DNA from: Lactobacillus mulieris
GTDB taxonomy: Bacteria > Bacillota > Bacilli > Lactobacillales > Lactobacillaceae
Direction of reading: 5' to 3'
Assembly: GCF_007095465.1 (NCBI RefSeq)
Contig: NZ_SDGL01000015.1
Coordinates: 1-28,639 of the forward strand
DNA: 28,639 bases
Made by a program: the position numbers and the translations under genes. This document shows, in pieces, positions 1 through 7,882 of this stretch (its first letter is position 1; each line of letters begins with the position of its first letter). The notes under the pieces were generated by a model that saw only the letters and a list, made by a program, of their open reading frames with translations, did not search any database and was not told where the DNA came from.

Positions 1-250
1 GCAGCTAAGTCAAACGTAGATAACGCAACAGATATTGCAGGTGTAAATACAGCTAAGCAAGATGCTCAAGACTTGAACAATGCCAAGAAGGCAGCTAAAG
101 AAGCCATTGAACAAATGAGTGACTTAAGCGATGCCGATAAGACAGCAGCTAAGTCAAACGTAGATAACGCAACAGATATTGCAGGTGTAAATACAGCTAA
201 GCAAGATGCTCAAGACTTGAATGATGCCAAGAAGACAGCTAAAGAAGCTA
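1..250 (+). repeat. Tandem 144-bp (48-aa) GA-like modules
   Basis: The sequence starting at base 1 recurs almost exactly at base 145, giving a 144-bp period (48 codons: AAKSNVDNATDIAGVN and onward). The second unit diverges where it runs into the first 363-bp repeat at about 250. Since the window opens inside this array, more copies probably lie upstream. Confidence 0.85.
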
Positions 251-3200
251 TTAATAAGTTAACTAACTTGAACAAGGCTCAAAAGGAAGCCGCAATTGCT
301 CAAGTAAACGCTGCAGAAACTGTAGCTGAAATTCAACCAATCGTAGAAACTGCAACTGCATTAGATGGCAAGATGGGCGACTTGAAGAAGGCAATCGAAG
401 CAGCTGATGCCAAGAAGTCAACTACTGCTTACACACAAGCCAGCGATACTAAGGACTTCGATGATGCTTTAACAGCAGCTAACACATTGAACTCCGACAA
501 GGGTGACAATGAAGACGCAGCCGCAGTCCAAGCTAAGATTGATGCATTAACTAACGCTAAGTTAGATGGTGATAAGCAACTTCAAGATGCCAAAGACGCT
601 GCTATTGCAAAGATCAATGCTTTAGAAAACTTGAACAAGGCCCAAAAAGAAGCCGCAATTGCCCAAGTAAACGCTGCAGAAACTGTAGCTGAAATTCAAC
701 CAATCGTTGATACTGCAACTACATTAGATGGCAAGATGAGCGACTTGAAGAAGGCAATCGAAGCAGCTGATGCCAAGAAGTCAACTACTGCCTACACACA
801 AGCAAGTGATACTACAGCCTTTGATACAGCATTAGACAATGCGAACACATTGAACTCTGATAACGGTGACAATGAAGACGCAGAAGCAGTCCAAGCTAAG
901 ATTGACGCTTTGACTAACGCTAAGTTAGATGGCGAAGACCAATTAGCTAAGGCTAAGAGTGATGCCATCGACAAGATTAACGCATTGACTAACTTGAACA
1001 AGGCCCAAAAAGAAGCCGCAATTGCCCAAGTAAACGCTGCAGAAACTAAGGATGCAATTGATCCAATCGTAGAAACTGCAACTACATTAGATGGCAAGAT
1101 GGGCGACTTGAAGAAGGCAATCGAAGCAGCTGATGCCAAGAAGTCAACTACTGCTTACACACAAGCAAGTGATACTAAGGACTTCGATGATGCTTTAACA
1201 GCAGCGAACACATTGAATTCCGACAACGGTGACAATGAAGACGCAGAAGCAGTCCAAGCTAAGATTGATGCATTAACTAACGCTAAGTTAGATGGTGAAG
1301 ACCAATTAGCTAATGCTAAGAATGATGCAATTGACAAGATCAATGCATTGACTAACTTGAACAAGGCTCAAAAGCAAGCAGCTATCGAAGCAGTAAACAA
1401 CGCAACTACTGTAGCTGAAATTCAACCAATCGTAGATACTGCAACTGCATTAGATGGTAAGATGGGCGACTTGAAGAAGGCAATCGAAGCAGCTGATGCC
1501 AAGAAGTCAACTACTGCTTACACACAAGCCAGTGATACTACAGCCTTTGATACAGCATTAGACAATGCGAACACATTGAACTCTGATAACGGTGACAATG
1601 AAGACGCAGAAGCAGTCCAAGCTAAGATTGACGCTTTGACTAACGCTAAGTTAGATGGCGAAGACCAATTAGCTAAGGCTAAGAGTGATGCCATCGACAA
1701 GATTAACGCATTGACTAACTTGAACAAGGTCCAAAAAGAAGCCGCAATTGCCCAAGTAAACGCTGCAGAAACTAAGGATGCAATTGATCCAATCGTAGAA
1801 ACTGCAACTACATTAGATGGCAAGATGGGCGACTTGAAGAAGGCAATCGAAGCAGCTGATGCCAAGAAGTCAACTACTGCCTACACACAAGCAAGTGATA
1901 CTACAGCCTTTGATACAGCATTAGACAATGCGAACACATTGAACTCTGACAAGGGTGACAATGAAGACGCAGAAGCAGTTCAAGCCAAGATTGATGCTTT
2001 GACTAACGCTAAGTTAGATGGTGAAGACCAATTGGCTAAGGCTAAGAGTGATGCCATCGACAAGATTAACGCATTGACTAACTTGAACAAGGCTCAAAAA
2101 GAAGCCGCAATTGCCCAAGTAAACGCTGCAGAAACTAAGGATGCAATTGATCCAATCGTAGAAACTGCAACTGCATTAGATGGCAAGATGAGCGACTTGA
2201 AGAAGGCAATCGAAGCAGCTGATGCCAAGAAGTCAACTACTGCCTACACACAAGCAAGTGATACTACAGCCTTTGATACAGCATTAGACAATGCGAACAC
2301 ATTGAACTCTGACAAGGGTGACAATGAAGACGCAGAAGCAGTCCAAGCTAAGATTGATGCATTAACTAACGCAAACTTAGATGGTGATAAGCAACTTCAA
2401 GATGCCAAAGACGCTGCTATTGCAAAGATCAATGCTTTAGAAAACTTGAACAAGGCTCAAAAGCAAGCAGCTATCGAAGCAGTAAACAACGCAACTACTG
2501 TAGCTGAAATTCAACCAATCGTTGATACTGTAACTACATTAGATGGTAAGATGGGCGACTTGAAGAAGGCAATCGAAGCAGCTGATGCCAAGAAGTCAAC
2601 TACTGCTTACACACAAGCCAGTGATACTAAGGACTTCGATGATGCTTTAACTGCAGTGAACACATTGAATTCCGACAACGGTGACAATGAAGGCGCAGAA
2701 GCAGTTCAAGCTAAGATTGACGCTTTGAACAATGCTAAGTTAAATGGTGAAAGAATAGCACTTCAAAAAGCTGTTGAAGTGGCAATTGCAAAAATTGAAG
2801 GAATTAATCCTGATTACATTTACTACAATTCAGATTCTGAATTACAATCAGCCTTCAAGGAAGCAGTGGCAAAGGGTAAGATATTGCTTGAACAACGTGA
2901 TGCAAGTGATGAAAATTACCAACTTGCTAGAGAAGCAATTGAAGCTGCTATGAAGGCACTTAATGGACAACTTACTGATAAGACAGCCTTACAAACTTCT
3001 GTTTCACAAAGTGGTGAAGTTCATAAATCAGTTGCATATCTTAATGCTAGTGAAGCAGCTAAAAAAGCTTATGATGATGCTTTAGCTAACGCAGAAGCTG
3101 TCTTGGCTGATAAAAATGCTACTCAAGCTGATGTTGATGCAGCACTTGCTAAATTGAATGCAGCGCTTCAAAAGCTTGATGGAAAAGAATCTCCTGCAAA

Positions 3201-3357
3201 ACCAACTGTTAAGAAAAACACAGTAAAGCTCGGCACTAATGCTGATCGTTTACCACAAACTGGTTCTCATGAATCTGTTGCAAGTGAAGTAGGTTTAGGA
3301 ATTCTTGCATTAGGCCTAGCAGCATTAGGTTTAGTTAAGAAGCGTAAGGAAGATTAA
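1..3357 (+). CDS. Giant LPxTG-anchored repeat surface protein (Ebh/Embp-like FIVAR-GA array), 5' end outside window
   Basis: Cell-wall-anchored surface protein, only the C-terminal part visible. The frame is open from base 1, so the TTG at 73 is an internal Leu codon and the true start lies upstream. In order: two 48-aa helical GA-like modules (1 to about 250), seven 121-aa repeats (265 to about 2745), a degenerate linker (about 2745-2970), a single FIVAR-like domain (about 2971-3183), then the sorting signal: LPQTG at 3250-3264, a hydrophobic stretch, and a KKRKED tail ending at the stop. Each 121-aa unit joins a GA-like helix set (NLNKAQK..AAI..VN) to a FIVAR-like segment (Y.QASDT..FD.AL..A). 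This is the plan of staphylococcal Ebh/Embp, which bind fibronectin or stabilise the envelope. A similar adhesive or envelope role here is inference. Sortase A anchoring is well supported. No sign of frameshift. Confidence 0.9.
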   Translation, partial: AAKSNVDNATDIAGVNTAKQDAQDLNNAKKAAKEAIEQMSDLSDADKTAAKSNVDNATDIAGVNTAKQDAQDLNDAKKTAKEAINKLTNLNKAQKEAAIAQVNAAETVAEIQPIVETATALDGKMGDLKKAIEAADAKKSTTAYTQASDTKDFDDALTAANTLNSDKGDNEDAAAVQAKIDALTNAKLDGDKQLQDAKDAAIAKINALENLNKAQKEAAIAQVNAAETVAEIQPIVDTATTLDGKMSDLKKAIEAADAKKSTTAYTQASDTTAFDTALDNANTLNSDNGDNEDAEAVQAKIDALTNAKLDGEDQLAKAKSDAIDKINALTNLNKAQKEAAIAQVNAAETKDAIDPIVETATTLDGKMGDLKKAIEAADAKKSTTAYTQASDTKDFDDALTAANTLNSDNGDNEDAEAVQAKIDALTNAKLDGEDQLANAKNDAIDKINALTNLNKAQKQAAIEAVNNATTVAEIQPIVDTATALDGKMGDLKKAIEAADAKKSTTAYTQASDTTAFDTALDNANTLNSDNGDNEDAEAVQAKIDALTNAKLDGEDQLAKAKSDAIDKINALTNLNKVQKEAAIAQVNAAETKDAIDPIVETATTLDGKMGDLKKAIEAADAKKSTTAYTQASDTTAFDTALDNANTLNSDKGDNEDAEAVQAKIDALTNAKLDGEDQLAKAKSDAIDKINALTNLNKAQKEAAIAQVNAAETKDAIDPIVETATALDGKMSDLKKAIEAADAKKSTTAYTQASDTTAFDTALDNANTLNSDKGDNEDAEAVQAKIDALTNANLDGDKQLQDAKDAAIAKINALENLNKAQKQAAIEAVNNATTVAEIQPIVDTVTTLDGKMGDLKKAIEAADAKKSTTAYTQASDTKDFDDALTAVNTLNSDNGDNEGAEAVQAKIDALNNAKLNGERIALQKAVEVAIAKIEGINPDYIYYNSDSELQSAFKEAVAKGKILLEQRDASDENYQLAREAIEAAMKALNGQLTDKTALQTSVSQSGEVHKSVAYLNASEAAKKAYDDALANAEAVLADKNATQADVDAALAKLNAALQKLDGKESPAKPTVKKNTVKLGTNADRLPQTGSHESVASEVGLGILALGLAALGLVKKRKED
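265..2745 (+). repeat. Seven in-register 363-bp (121-aa) coding repeats
   Basis: The codons for NLNK recur at 265, 628, 991, 1354, 1717, 2080 and 2443, always exactly 363 bp apart with no indel. Copies are nearly identical at DNA level but carry swappable variants: VAEIQPIV (copies 1, 2, 4, 7) or KDAIDPIV (3, 5, 6); KDFDDALTA (1, 3, 7) or TAFDTALDN (2, 4, 5, 6); DKQLQDAKDAAIAK (1, 6) or EDQLAxAKxDAIDK (2-5). Copy 7 decays after about 2745. Confidence 0.95.
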
Positions 3358-3377
3358 TTTCTTTCACACTTTTAATT

Positions 3378-3420
3378 AAAATCCTCAGTTTTGGTTATTT
3401 CTCCAAACTGGGGATTTTTG
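3378..3420 (+). terminator. Rho-independent terminator of the surface protein gene
   Basis: The left arm AAATCCTCAGTTTTGG (from 3378) pairs with CCAAACTGGGGATTT (from 3403) across a short loop, with one bulge and one G-T pair. It is followed by a T run to about 3419. It lies 20 nt after the stop codon. Confidence 0.75.
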
Positions 3421-3444
3421 TTACATAAATATTCTTTAAAAACG

Positions 3445-3524
3445 CTGTTCAACTGTTCACATATACATTGCACTGTTTTAAAATAATTAGGTATGTTATT
3501 ACCTATTTGGTGATAATTTTGACA
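3445..3524 (+). promoter_or_regulatory. Putative promoter and operator region of the D-Asp ligase gene
   Basis: A possible -35 TTGCAC (3468-3473) and -10 TATGTT (3492-3497) are separated by 18 bp. An inverted repeat TAGGTA-TGTTAT-TACCTA (3488-3505) covers the -10. Upstream, CTGTT is repeated at 3445, 3453 and 3473. An alternative -10 is GATAAT at 3512-3517, but its start point would fall on the ribosome binding site. Confidence 0.35.
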
Positions 3525-3542
3525 AAAGGAAGTATTTAGATA

Positions 3543-4808
3543 ATGACAAAGAAATTTACGCCAATTTTACTTGGTAGTGATATTAATGTATACGGAATGG
3601 CTCGCTCATTTCATGAAGCCTATGGAATTAAAGTTGAAGCTTGGGCAGGTAGTCCATTAGCTGCTACCAAGTATTCTAAGATTGTCGATGTTAAAATATA
3701 TCCCGGTTTTAGTGAAGATCCTGAATTCATGAATGTCATGAAGAAGAAAATTGAAGAATATAAAAATCATGAAGAACCGGTTATTTTAATTGCTTGTGGT
3801 GATGGGTATGCTGAACTTTTGGCCAAGCATAAGGCTGAACTTTCAGAAGCTTTCATTGTACCTTATATTGAATATGACCTTTTGAAGAAGTTGATTTCTA
3901 AGGAAGGCTTTTATGAATATGCTGAAAAATATGGGCTTCCTTATCCAGGTACCAAGATTATTACAATGGATGAATATAAGGCTGGTAATTATTTGACAAT
4001 TCCATTTAATTATCCTGTTGAATTGAAGCCTGAAGATCCAGTTTCCTGGCTTGATTGCCAATTTGAAGGTCGTAAGAAGACTTTTACTTTGAAATCAGAA
4101 GCAGAATTAAAGGACATTGTGACTAAGATTTATACTCATGGCTACAAAGCAGATTTGATTTTGCAAGATTTTATTCCCGGTGATGACTCACATATGCGTG
4201 TTCTTAATGCATATGTTGATAAGAATCATAAAGTAAAAATGATGTGTTTGGGACATCCTTTACTTGAGGATCCAACTCCTCAATCTATTGGTAACTATAT
4301 GGCGATTTTGCCAGAATTTAATCAAGATTTATATGATCAAGTGCAAAGCTTCCTTGAGAAGATTAATTACACTGGTATGGCTAATTTTGATATTAAATAT
4401 GATGAACGTGATGGTAAGTTTAAATTCTTTGAAATAAACTTGCGTCAAGGCCGTTCAAGTTTTTATGTAACTATGAATAATTGCAATTTAGCTAGATGGT
4501 ATATTGATGATTATGTTGAAGATGACTTAGCTAATCGTGAAACTGTTTATGCAAATAAGAACAACAATGACCACGTATTATGGTTAGGTGTTCCTAAGAA
4601 GATTTTTACAGAATATGCAGTTGATAATGAAGCTAAGCATGAGGCAACTAGTTTGATTGAAGCTGGTAAATATGGCACTACAGTATTTTATGAACATGAT
4701 CGTTCATTTATGAGAATGCTGTTGATGAAGTATATGTTCCATAACTATATTGGTCGTTTCAAAAAGTATTTTGAAGTTAATAAGGGACAATATTTTGAGA
4801 AAAAATAG
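3543..4808 (+). CDS. ATP-grasp ligase, probable D-aspartate ligase for the peptidoglycan cross-bridge
   Basis: A 421-residue ATP-grasp enzyme of the COG3919 type. The N-terminus (PILLGSDINVYGMARSFHEA, residues 7-26) closely resembles the start of Enterococcus faecium D-aspartate ligase Aslfm as I remember it. That enzyme adds D-Asp by its beta-carboxyl to the Lys side chain of UDP-MurNAc-pentapeptide in the cytoplasm. Lactobacilli of this group have L-Lys-D-Asp cross-bridges, so the role fits. The metal-binding pattern E-x-N-x-R is present at residues 297-301 (EINLR). No signal peptide or membrane span is seen. Start ATG at 3543 with SD AAAGGAAG about 11 nt upstream. The gene stands alone between two terminators, with no aspartate racemase beside it, unlike E. 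faecium. If not D-Asp ligase, it would be another carboxylate-amine ligase of the same fold. Confidence 0.78.
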   Translation: MTKKFTPILLGSDINVYGMARSFHEAYGIKVEAWAGSPLAATKYSKIVDVKIYPGFSEDPEFMNVMKKKIEEYKNHEEPVILIACGDGYAELLAKHKAELSEAFIVPYIEYDLLKKLISKEGFYEYAEKYGLPYPGTKIITMDEYKAGNYLTIPFNYPVELKPEDPVSWLDCQFEGRKKTFTLKSEAELKDIVTKIYTHGYKADLILQDFIPGDDSHMRVLNAYVDKNHKVKMMCLGHPLLEDPTPQSIGNYMAILPEFNQDLYDQVQSFLEKINYTGMANFDIKYDERDGKFKFFEINLRQGRSSFYVTMNNCNLARWYIDDYVEDDLANRETVYANKNNNDHVLWLGVPKKIFTEYAVDNEAKHEATSLIEAGKYGTTVFYEHDRSFMRMLLMKYMFHNYIGRFKKYFEVNKGQYFEKK

Positions 4809-4817
4809 TTTATAACT

Positions 4818-4858
4818 AAAAAGTGGTCAAGTACGTTTAATGTACTTGACCACTTTTA
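4818..4858. terminator. Bidirectional terminator between convergent genes
   Basis: GTGGTCAAGTAC (4823-4834) and GTACTTGACCAC (4842-4853) form a perfect 12-bp stem, extended by four A-T pairs. T runs flank it on both strands, so it can end the ligase gene (+) and the LtaS-like gene (-). Confidence 0.9.
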
Positions 4859-4859
4859 T

Positions 4860-7058
4860 TTATTTACTACTTGAAGAAGACTGATTACTGGAACTTGTTG
4901 AGCTTGAACTACTTGAACTAGCAGAACCAGAAATACTTTCTGGGACAGTAGTAATCTCAGTGGTGCGTCCTTTAAGTTCTGGCGCATCAGTTTGATAGAG
5001 ATTAGTTGTTGTTCCTTTGTGCTGACTATATAGTGAAGTAGAAGCTTTCCCTAATTGCTCTCTTAACTTAATCATTTGTTGAAATTCAGTTATGTAATTA
5101 AATTGTGTTGGAGTGACTGGGATAAAGCCTTTTGGAGTGTAAAAACGAAGCAAATCTCGATTATTCAAGGTATCGGAATAATGTAAACTTTCACTTTCGT
5201 ATTTTACTAATTTTCGTAATTCTTTCTTTTGTGTATTAGTAAATGTTTTGATTAATTTACCTGTTTTTGTATCATAGACATTACCACTTGTTGCCTTACC
5301 ATTAATAATTGTATATTTTGGAGTGACAATTGTTCCATTTCGAAAAACGACAATTTGTTTATGCTCTTTGCTTAACATATCTGTACCAAACTGAATATAG
5401 TCTTTGGTATTTACGCCAAGCAAGTGAAGAATTGTAGGTAAAACATCAATCTCACCTGCATATTCTTTCTTTATCCCGCCTTTTAAGCCATCCATATGAA
5501 TCATAAATGGAACTGTTTGGAATTGAGCTGTATCATAGCTTGTCCAATCACTTGTTTTACCTAAGACGCTAGAAATAGCATTATAGTCAGAACTAGATAA
5601 GCCATAGTGATCGCCGTAGATGACAATCATTGAGTTTTTATAAAGACCGGATTTCTTTAAATAATCAAAAAATTCTTTTAATGCAGAATCAAGATAGTGA
5701 GCAGTTAAGAAATAGCCATTAACAGTTGCATCACTGGTATTTGTTGTCTTAAAGTCTGGGTCTTTATCTTCATCATCTAAATCAAACGGAATATGATTAG
5801 TTACAGTAATGAACTTAGTGTAGAATGGCTGCTGCATCTGTTCTAAGTACTTAATACTTTCTGCAAATAAAAGTTTATCCTTGATACCATAACCACTTGA
5901 GTCTTCTTTATTGCTGGAATAGTAATTTTTGTAGAAGAAATAATTATAGCCCATATTTTTGTATACATCATTTCTATTCCAGAAAGTAGCAATATTTCCA
6001 TGGAAAACAGCAGACGTATATCCAGATTGCCTTAAAATCTGTGGAGCAGCTTGGAAGGTGTTATTAGATCCTAGGCTAGTAAATAACGATCCATCAGAAA
6101 TCCCGTAAGTTCCAGTTTCAAGCATGTTTTCAGCATCACTTGTCCGCCCTAAACCAACTTGATTGTAAAAATTCTCATATGAAAGAGTATTTTTATCTTT
6201 ATAAAGTGAATTTAAGAATGGCGTTACTTCTTTACCATTAACTTTCAGATTAATTAAAAACTGCTGAAAGCTTTCAAGGTGAATAATAATAACATTTTTA
6301 CCCTTTGCCTTACCAAAATATTGAATATTAGGGCTGGCATAATTTTTCTTAGTAAAGGCTAAAATCTTATTTAATTCTTCTGCATTAGCTGTTTTGGAAT
6401 TAGTACCAGATTGTAAAGATTTAACAGCATCATAAGCGGTATAACTAGTGATGCCCAAATATTTTACGACATATACCCGGTCGAATGTATTTCTCAAAAG
6501 ACGAGGGCGACTAGTTTCTGATAAGAAGAAGTTAAGTCCTAATAAAAAGCAGGCAAAACTAGTAACTGCAAAAGAGTTAGAAAAACTATATTTCTTTTGA
6601 TCAATTTTGATGATTTTGAAAATTAATAACAGAATAATAATTATCAAGTCTAACCAAATAAAAATATCATCAAAATGAAGCAAAGAAACGGCGCTCTTTC
6701 CAAGTCCTTGAGAAACTTTGCTAGTATTGGCAATTGTCTTGATTGTCAAAAAGTCAGTAAACTGTCGATAGTAGATAATATTGGCAAAAAGCAAAGCCGT
6801 ATTAATAAAGTCGATTACTAACATTGTTATGTAGGAAGCAAGAGGCTTTTTAATGTATAAAGCTAAGCTTAACAATAATATGCTAGTGGCGATTGGACTG
6901 GTCCACATTATAAAATGCTGGTAAGGGTCACTTAACCCTAAGTTGAAGTCAACATAGCCAGCGAAGATGTATTTAATTGTATATAGGATTGTTAGAAGGG
7001 CTAAAAAGCCAGTTCTTTTTTGAATCCAGGTGAAATTAAACTCTTGAATTTTTCTCAC
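4860..7058 (-). CDS. LtaS-type lipoteichoic acid synthase (polyglycerolphosphate transferase)
   Basis: A 732-residue polytopic enzyme that transfers glycerol phosphate from phosphatidylglycerol to the growing lipoteichoic acid chain on the outer membrane face. About five N-terminal membrane spans (residues 17-180) precede an extracellular sulfatase-fold domain. Active-site residues match S. aureus LtaS: E262 (HLESFQ), nucleophile T306 (GRTSDAE), W360 and R362 (FWNRNDVY), H422 (TNHIPF), D483 and H484 (GDHYG). The C-terminus ends in a low-complexity Ser-rich tail of about 25 residues. The start is GTG at 7058, with SD TAAGGAGT at 7066-7073 on the minus strand. It is divergent from the vanZ-like gene. 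Lactobacilli often carry more than one LtaS paralogue, so whether this is the main synthase or a primase-like or accessory one is not decided here. Confidence 0.9.
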   Translation of the reverse strand: MRKIQEFNFTWIQKRTGFLALLTILYTIKYIFAGYVDFNLGLSDPYQHFIMWTSPIATSILLLSLALYIKKPLASYITMLVIDFINTALLFANIIYYRQFTDFLTIKTIANTSKVSQGLGKSAVSLLHFDDIFIWLDLIIIILLLIFKIIKIDQKKYSFSNSFAVTSFACFLLGLNFFLSETSRPRLLRNTFDRVYVVKYLGITSYTAYDAVKSLQSGTNSKTANAEELNKILAFTKKNYASPNIQYFGKAKGKNVIIIHLESFQQFLINLKVNGKEVTPFLNSLYKDKNTLSYENFYNQVGLGRTSDAENMLETGTYGISDGSLFTSLGSNNTFQAAPQILRQSGYTSAVFHGNIATFWNRNDVYKNMGYNYFFYKNYYSSNKEDSSGYGIKDKLLFAESIKYLEQMQQPFYTKFITVTNHIPFDLDDEDKDPDFKTTNTSDATVNGYFLTAHYLDSALKEFFDYLKKSGLYKNSMIVIYGDHYGLSSSDYNAISSVLGKTSDWTSYDTAQFQTVPFMIHMDGLKGGIKKEYAGEIDVLPTILHLLGVNTKDYIQFGTDMLSKEHKQIVVFRNGTIVTPKYTIINGKATSGNVYDTKTGKLIKTFTNTQKKELRKLVKYESESLHYSDTLNNRDLLRFYTPKGFIPVTPTQFNYITEFQQMIKLREQLGKASTSLYSQHKGTTTNLYQTDAPELKGRTTEITTVPESISGSASSSSSSSTSSSNQSSSSSK

Positions 7059-7082
7059 GATAGATACTCCTTAATAGGTAAT

Positions 7083-7111
7083 ATTTTAAAGGTTTCCGCA
7101 TGATTCGACAA
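7083..7111 (-). promoter_or_regulatory. Promoter of the LtaS-type gene
   Basis: On the minus strand, TTGTCG (7111-7106) and TAAAAT (7088-7083) are separated by exactly 17 bp, ending 10 nt upstream of the SD. Confidence 0.55.
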
Positions 7112-7153
7112 TCTTTTGTAACTTTCTTAATAATTAGACAGAGTGTTTATATG

Positions 7154-7180
7154 TATAATGGTAATAATAAAGAGGAAAGG
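7154..7180 (+). promoter_or_regulatory. -10 box and ribosome binding site before the vanZ-like gene
   Basis: A consensus TATAAT lies at 7154-7159. No good -35 is seen at normal spacing. SD AGAGGAAAGG at 7171-7180 selects the ATG at 7189; the ATG at 7185 is in another frame. Confidence 0.45.
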
Positions 7181-7188
7181 ACTAATGA

Positions 7189-7812
7189 ATGATGATTTTT
7201 TTAGGACCGTTATACAGCTTTTTAGCAAAACATTTGGCTAAAAATATCAACCATTTTGCCCTAGTAAAACTTGTCATGATTAGTTTAGATAAATCAATCT
7301 TTTATTTTTTGATTTTTGCATTTTTACGTTTGCTGTGGCTTTTGTTAGTTAGAAAAAGACGTAGTCACTTCTCAGAAAGCTTAGTTTGGATATTTACTTT
7401 TTATGTGATGTTTTTATTAGCAACAACAACTTTTCGTGAAAGCTATTTTCCTTGGCAATTAGCCTTTAACTGGAATCGTCCACTGAGCGATATTAATTTG
7501 ATTTTCTTAAAGGAAACCTGGAAATTAACTCAGGGTGTAACGTTATTTGATTTTATTTATAATTGCTTTGGTAATATTTTATGCTTTATGCCTTTTGGAC
7601 TTTTATTTCCAAATTTAATTAAAAAAAGAACCTGCTTTTTGCAAACAGCAATAGCTGGAATGTGTTTGTCACTTTTTATTGAAACTATGCAATTTGGTTT
7701 AAATACTGGTGTAAGTGATATTGATGATGTCTTTTTTAATACTATTGGAGCTATTTTAGGATATTTAGCATATATTTTTATAAAAAAAGTTGCGCATTCA
7801 AAAACTTTGTAG
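7189..7812 (+). CDS. VanZ-family integral membrane protein
   Basis: A 207-residue membrane protein with about five hydrophobic segments. The family pattern is clear: FNCFGN-type loop (here YNCFGNILCFMPFGLLFP, about residues 124-141), then SLFIETMQ and the closing acidic motif SDIDDVFFNTIGAILGY (about residues 176-192). VanZ proteins give low-level teicoplanin resistance in enterococci by an unknown mechanism. In lactobacilli the family is common and not tied to a van cluster, so resistance should not be assumed. It is divergent from the lipoteichoic acid synthase gene (131 bp between the two coding regions), and its neighbours are envelope genes. It is 63 nt upstream of the pgi SD region with no convincing terminator between, so some read-through into pgi is possible. 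Confidence 0.85.
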   Translation: MMIFLGPLYSFLAKHLAKNINHFALVKLVMISLDKSIFYFLIFAFLRLLWLLLVRKRRSHFSESLVWIFTFYVMFLLATTTFRESYFPWQLAFNWNRPLSDINLIFLKETWKLTQGVTLFDFIYNCFGNILCFMPFGLLFPNLIKKRTCFLQTAIAGMCLSLFIETMQFGLNTGVSDIDDVFFNTIGAILGYLAYIFIKKVAHSKTL

Positions 7813-7832
7813 TAGTTTTCACATATTAAGAT

Positions 7833-7841
7833 TGCTAAAAT
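7833..7841 (+). promoter_or_regulatory. Extended -10 promoter of pgi
   Basis: TG-C-TAAAAT (7833-7841) matches an extended -10 element 42 nt before the pgi start. The -35 region is weak. Confidence 0.45.
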
Positions 7842-7882
7842 AGAAGTGTTAGTAAAATTTTATAAAAAGGAAGTTACGATAT

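Noticed and set aside
792..1865. Antisense open frames of 115, 69 and 115 residues in the repeat region
   Set aside because: They recur with the 363-bp repeat, mirror its codon pattern on the other strand, and have no SD or homology. They are shadows of the surface protein.
265..2745. Could the regular repeats be a CRISPR array?
   Set aside because: The period is 363 bp, fully coding, with no spacers between repeats.
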